Assembly: GCA_029941645.1 (NCBI GenBank)
Contig: JAPYSZ010000022.1
Location: forward strand, 1-10,691
DNA: 10,691 bases
Direction: 5' to 3'
Source: Candidatus Poseidoniia archaeon
GTDB lineage: Archaea > Thermoplasmatota > Poseidoniia > MGIII > CG-Epi1
The notes beneath the pieces were generated by a model. The model was not told the origin of the DNA and searched no databases. It worked only from the letters and a program-made list of their open reading frames with translations. This document shows, one piece after another, positions 7,018 to 10,691 of the stretch (position 1 is its first letter; every line of letters begins with the position of its first letter). Made by a program: the position numbers and the translations under genes.

Positions 7018-7036
7018 ATAATGTCTTAGACATTAT
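7018..7036. repeat. Perfect 19-bp palindrome (operator-like)
   Basis: ATAATGTCT (7018-7026), a single T at 7027, then AGACATTAT (7028-7036): two exact 9-bp arms. It starts three bases after the tatA stop and ends about 11 bases before the TATA-like element of the next gene. The near-zero spacer leaves almost no loop and no T tract follows, so a dimeric regulator's binding site fits better than a hairpin terminator. The regulator is not identifiable from this window. Confidence 0.6.
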
Positions 7037-7046
7037 ATGTCGTAAG

Positions 7047-7056
7047 TTTGATATAG
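7047..7056 (+). promoter_or_regulatory. TATA-like element of the secreted FG-GAP/PKD gene
   Basis: TTTGATATAG is centred about 26 bases before the ATG at 7078, the right place for a leaderless archaeal promoter. The intervening bases contain no Shine-Dalgarno sequence. It departs from the strongest consensus by a G, so it may be a weak or regulated promoter. Confidence 0.45.
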
Positions 7057-7077
7057 TTAGCCTTGTCCAGTGCCACT

Positions 7078-10000
7078 ATGAATCCGGTAAAGGCAGTAGC
7101 ATTGGCTATAATATTTTTTCTGTCGGCTATTGCTCCAGGAATAAATGTTGAAGCTGCAAATGACGCAAGAACTGATACCGATACTGGATACTTAAGCGAA
7201 AAATGGCATACGGGTTTGGGGACTGGAATTGGTTCTCTAAATTCGATTAAAAGTGCTGATATCGACAATGATGGAGAAGACGAACTAATTTTTGGGAATT
7301 CTCAAGGATATGTTCACGTTCTAGACTGGGATGCTAACAATGATGGTTGGTATGAAACATTCCAAACAGTTGACATGGGCGGTCCTGTTAAAGGAATGGA
7401 AATTGCCCAAATAGATGACGATGAGCAATTAGAAATTGCTATTGGTTACAATTGGAATTCAGATTCTGGTAAAGTAAAAATTATTGACGGAATCTCACTA
7501 CTTGCCGAAGCAAATTGGTCTTCGGGTGTTTCTTGGTCACATACACAATGGACTGAAGGATGGCCATATGGTTTAGCCATGGGTGATCTTGACGGTGACA
7601 ACAAAACCGAATTAGCAATGAGCGGTGATCGTGGATTCTTATGGGTTGTTGACACCGATAAGCCCGAAATTTATGTTGGCCGAGACATTACCTATGATGA
7701 AGCTGAGTGGTATGTTGATGTTGGGGCAAAAACAAGTGGTAGCACCTTAGAAAATACATGGGGACTGACTTTTGGGCAGTTCGATGAAGATGAAGCCCTC
7801 GAAGTTGCTGTAGGAAGTAAACAAGGTTGGATTGCAGTCTTTGATGGTGAAACTGAAGAACTTCAGTGGAAATATGATATGGATGGTAGTAGTGGTGCTG
7901 ACAGTCTCTGCTACAGCTTAATTTCAGCCGATCTAGACAGTAATGGTATTGATGAATTAGTTGTTCCCCAGCAGAATAAATTGACTGTATTTGTTGATGG
8001 AGACAGAGATGTAAGAATTGAAGATACTAGCGTCAAAAGCGGTTATGGTTTAGCCAATGAAGATTTATTTGGAGATGAGAACGAAGAATTAATTGTTGCA
8101 GATGGTAGTGGTAACATCAGAATAATGGGATTAGTTGGTTCAAGTTTGACTACTTACCAAGAATGGAGCGGTGGCTACCCTATGAACGCCGGTGGTGGAG
8201 TAACTGTCTCAATGAATGGACATGACAATCCTTGGGTTGTACATGGCGGAGATGCAGGAGTAATACGTGCTTGGGAGATTACGTCACAAAGTAATCATGA
8301 ACTGGCATGGACGAGTGAAGCTGGTGAAAATGATAATTTACTCTACAGTTTAGAAGGTGGGAAAAGCTATGGAGTGGCTATGGGTAACTTAGATGATGAT
8401 GATAACTTGGAGATTGTTGTCGGTTCAGGTTCTGGAAGAGTTTATGTTTTTGATGGAAATACTCATGAAACACAATGGGTAAGTCCTGTTCTCGACAAAC
8501 TGCCGATTGGTGTGGCTATAGGGGACCTCAATAATAATGGAGATAATGAAATTGCAATTACTACGGGATTACCTGCTGAACCGAAAGGTGAAGATGGAAA
8601 TGGTGGAGAAGGATATTTCTATGTATTTGAGAAAAATGGAAATGACTTTACTCAGGCCTTCAAAAGTGATGATATTGATGCTGCGTTTGGTCTAACTATT
8701 TCAGAGCTGGATGGATCAACGTATCCTGAAATTGGAATCGGTACAGGCTACTTAGAAATCATCTCAGCAACTGCAGGAACTACCGAACTTCATGGTGCAG
8801 TCAAAATTTGGGGATATGGAGGTTCTAGTTATTCACAGGAATGGACATCAGGAAATATTGGCCAGATTGTTGGAGGAATTGGAAGTGGTGATCCTGATGA
8901 TGACGGTGATAATGAACTTGTGATTGGGACTAGTGGAGATGACAGAGAAAGCACTGAAGAAAATGCTGAAGTCAGAGTGTATCAACGCACAGGAAGCAGT
9001 TATTCCTTAGACGGTTCTGTGATTGACCCAGGAAGATTCAAGGCATATGGAATTGCCGTTGGAGATGTTAATGATGATGGACAAGAAGAGATTATTGTAG
9101 GAACTGCTAAAAAAGGGGAAAATAAACCCAGATTAGTCATTTATGATGGTAGCACTCACGCTGAAGAATATTCTAAATCTGTAGATAGTAATTCCGTTTG
9201 GGGAATTGCCACTGGCGATTTTGATAGTGATGGAGAACCTGAGCTGATATATGGTACTTCTGGAGGAGAGTTGTTCATTTACGACGGTATAGAACCTAGT
9301 TCTTTTGAAGCCAAAACTAGCGCTTTATCTGGAAACACAGGACACTATGGTGGAATTGTAATCGGAAATGTGGACAATGAAGGTGCTATGGAAATGGCAG
9401 TTGGAAGTGAAGCTTACTTGTGGTTATTTACCACAGAAGGACAGACAAACAAGCCTGATTTAGCAATTGAAGGAAGTGAAATGACATACTTACCTGAAAA
9501 TCCAGACGAAGATGAAGATATTGTGATTAATATGAGCATCGTAAATTATGGCGGTGCTGACACTCAAAGATGGAGGGTAAAGGTCTACGATGGCGATCCT
9601 GATGCAGGTGGCAAAAAGATAACTGAATTCAGTTGTGATACAACCGAAGAAGACCAACGTGAAGGATGCAAAGCTCTCAGTAGTGGCGAATCTGCATTTT
9701 TTGAAGTAACTTGGTACGGTATTCAAACGACTCCGGGTTACCATGAAATTTATGGATTAGCAGAAGATACAAATCAGCCTAGACAGGAAACCCGATTCGG
9801 TAACAATAAAGATTTTACAACAATTGAAATTGAAGAAATACCCAATGATAAACCTGTTATTTCAGCCTCTGTTGACAAGACAATTCTGTGGGTCGATGAA
9901 TCGGCCCGTATTGATGCCGGTAATTCATACGATAATGAAACCACGGATGGCGACCTTGATCGAGCTGATGGTGATGCTGATTTAACTTATAGATATTATT

Positions 10001-10691
10001 TCGATGATGGATGGACTTCTTGGGTGGGGGACTACACATGGGATGTAAGTTTTTCAACACCTGGTGACAAAGAAGTCATTGTTGTGACAAGGGATGAACG
10101 CAGAAAGGAATCTGATGAGAAAATTATAGCCATACAAGTTAAAGCAAATACTCAACCCGTAGCTGTGCTAAACGCCAATGTAACTGATGCTCCAGAAGGC
10201 AGTTTCATTACTTTTGATGTAAGTGACTCTTATGACCCTGATAATCGTGCAGAACTTGAATACCGTTTCAGTTTTGGAGATAATGTTTATTCTGATTGGG
10301 TCAAAGAGGGGCAAACTGTTCGACTTTACCGTAACGCGTTCTTTACTGGGGCCAATGGGGGAGAATTACAACAAGATAGTGGTGAAGAAGTATTAAGAGA
10401 TAATTTTGGAATTATGCGTGTTTTCAGACTGATGAATGATTCATCTGGACTTTACTTGTTAGAAGTTATAAACAGTCAAATAACAACTAATGGATACAAT
10501 TATTCTTTGCCGGCACTAACTGAAACGAAAACGTATAGTGCACAATTAATGGCTCGTGAATTATCTGAGAGTGGCACTGATGATGTTCTAGCAAGTAGTT
10601 GGTCTAGTTCATTACCAATCACAATTTACAAACCTGAGAATGAGCCACCTGTCGCAATGGCTCAAGCTGGAATTTTCATTAATGGTGTTGG
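7078..10691 (+). CDS. Large secreted FG-GAP/VCBS-repeat protein with CARDB-like and PKD-like domains, partial (open at right edge)
   Basis: The frame stays open for 1204 codons without a stop. Residues 1-26 are a Sec-type signal peptide (MNPVKAVALAIIFFLSAIAP), with likely cleavage after VEA. Residues about 45-790 contain some fourteen repeats of 45-65 residues. Each typically has an acidic loop like GDxDxDGxxEL, then a strand ending in VFDG; the loops begin near 61, 112, 170, 234, 285, 329, 380 (degenerate), 436, 482, 542, 602, 662, 713 and 762. Such loops bind Ca2+ in FG-GAP/integrin-type beta-propellers, so two seven-bladed propellers are plausible. Residues about 791-919 resemble a CARDB domain, with Cys853 and Cys864 possibly disulfide-bonded. 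PKD-like Ig folds begin near 922 (NDKPVISA), 1024 (NTQPVAVL) and 1188 (NEPPVAMA). The strongly acidic composition suits an extracellular marine protein. Cell-surface adhesion or glycan binding is likely from the domains, but no catalytic domain is visible and the substrate is unknown. The C-terminal anchor, if any, lies beyond the window. Confidence 0.85.
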   Translation, partial: MNPVKAVALAIIFFLSAIAPGINVEAANDARTDTDTGYLSEKWHTGLGTGIGSLNSIKSADIDNDGEDELIFGNSQGYVHVLDWDANNDGWYETFQTVDMGGPVKGMEIAQIDDDEQLEIAIGYNWNSDSGKVKIIDGISLLAEANWSSGVSWSHTQWTEGWPYGLAMGDLDGDNKTELAMSGDRGFLWVVDTDKPEIYVGRDITYDEAEWYVDVGAKTSGSTLENTWGLTFGQFDEDEALEVAVGSKQGWIAVFDGETEELQWKYDMDGSSGADSLCYSLISADLDSNGIDELVVPQQNKLTVFVDGDRDVRIEDTSVKSGYGLANEDLFGDENEELIVADGSGNIRIMGLVGSSLTTYQEWSGGYPMNAGGGVTVSMNGHDNPWVVHGGDAGVIRAWEITSQSNHELAWTSEAGENDNLLYSLEGGKSYGVAMGNLDDDDNLEIVVGSGSGRVYVFDGNTHETQWVSPVLDKLPIGVAIGDLNNNGDNEIAITTGLPAEPKGEDGNGGEGYFYVFEKNGNDFTQAFKSDDIDAAFGLTISELDGSTYPEIGIGTGYLEIISATAGTTELHGAVKIWGYGGSSYSQEWTSGNIGQIVGGIGSGDPDDDGDNELVIGTSGDDRESTEENAEVRVYQRTGSSYSLDGSVIDPGRFKAYGIAVGDVNDDGQEEIIVGTAKKGENKPRLVIYDGSTHAEEYSKSVDSNSVWGIATGDFDSDGEPELIYGTSGGELFIYDGIEPSSFEAKTSALSGNTGHYGGIVIGNVDNEGAMEMAVGSEAYLWLFTTEGQTNKPDLAIEGSEMTYLPENPDEDEDIVINMSIVNYGGADTQRWRVKVYDGDPDAGGKKITEFSCDTTEEDQREGCKALSSGESAFFEVTWYGIQTTPGYHEIYGLAEDTNQPRQETRFGNNKDFTTIEIEEIPNDKPVISASVDKTILWVDESARIDAGNSYDNETTDGDLDRADGDADLTYRYYFDDGWTSWVGDYTWDVSFSTPGDKEVIVVTRDERRKESDEKIIAIQVKANTQPVAVLNANVTDAPEGSFITFDVSDSYDPDNRAELEYRFSFGDNVYSDWVKEGQTVRLYRNAFFTGANGGELQQDSGEEVLRDNFGIMRVFRLMNDSSGLYLLEVINSQITTNGYNYSLPALTETKTYSAQLMARELSESGTDDVLASSWSSSLPITIYKPENEPPVAMAQAGIFINGV

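Noticed and set aside
7018..7036. Palindrome as a Rho-independent terminator of the smc operon
   Set aside because: The one-base spacer leaves no practical loop without opening the stem, the stem is AT-rich, and no T tract follows.
7078..7155. Secreted protein as a Tat substrate of the neighbouring TatA
   Set aside because: The signal peptide begins MNPVKAVALA with a single Lys and no twin-arginine motif, so Sec export is expected.
1..10691. CRISPR arrays, tRNA or rRNA genes, insertion sequences
   Set aside because: I saw no regularly spaced direct repeats, cloverleaf-like sequences, rRNA motifs or transposase genes on either strand. The repeats in 7210-9450 are protein-level propeller repeats with diverged codons.

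Overview
The window looks like an AT-rich planktonic euryarchaeon, most likely Marine Group II/III (Poseidoniales or a relative). This is inference without database support. It rests on archaeal TATA boxes centred about 25-29 bases upstream of start codons that mostly lack a Shine-Dalgarno site (leaderless transcripts), on non-ATG starts with GGAGG sites inside an operon, on an archaeal-style smc-scpA-scpB cluster, and on a very large acidic secreted FG-GAP/PKD protein of the kind common in marine archaea.

Layout. Bases 1-68 (minus) carry the first codons of a lipoprotein that runs off the left edge. Bases 276-665 (minus) encode a thioredoxin-type arsenate reductase with its complete Cys triad. 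Between 666 and 828 lies a divergent promoter region with a spaced 8-bp inverted repeat. From 829 to 7014 (plus) a tightly packed, probably single operon holds five genes: a Fic-fold protein with a degenerate active site, smc, scpA, scpB and a tatA-like gene. The genes abut or overlap by 1-4 bases. Bases 7015-7077 hold a perfect 19-bp palindrome and a TATA-like element. From 7078 to the right edge an uninterrupted reading frame encodes a secreted protein: a signal peptide, fourteen propeller-type repeats, a CARDB-like domain and PKD-like domains. It has no stop in the window.

How the genes fit together. SMC, ScpA (kleisin) and ScpB form the condensin-like complex that compacts and segregates the chromosome. 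The Fic-like protein is encoded directly upstream, its stop codon touching the smc start. It has lost the catalytic His (Arg instead) and the inhibitory Glu, so it is probably a non-AMPylating relative. Its position suggests, but does not show, a chromosome-related role. The TatA-like protein would belong to the twin-arginine export pore and is probably only co-transcribed. Neither exported protein in the window has a twin-arginine signal, so both should use Sec. The most interesting items are the Fic pseudoenzyme coupled to smc, the palindrome ahead of the secreted-protein gene, and the 14-repeat architecture of that protein.
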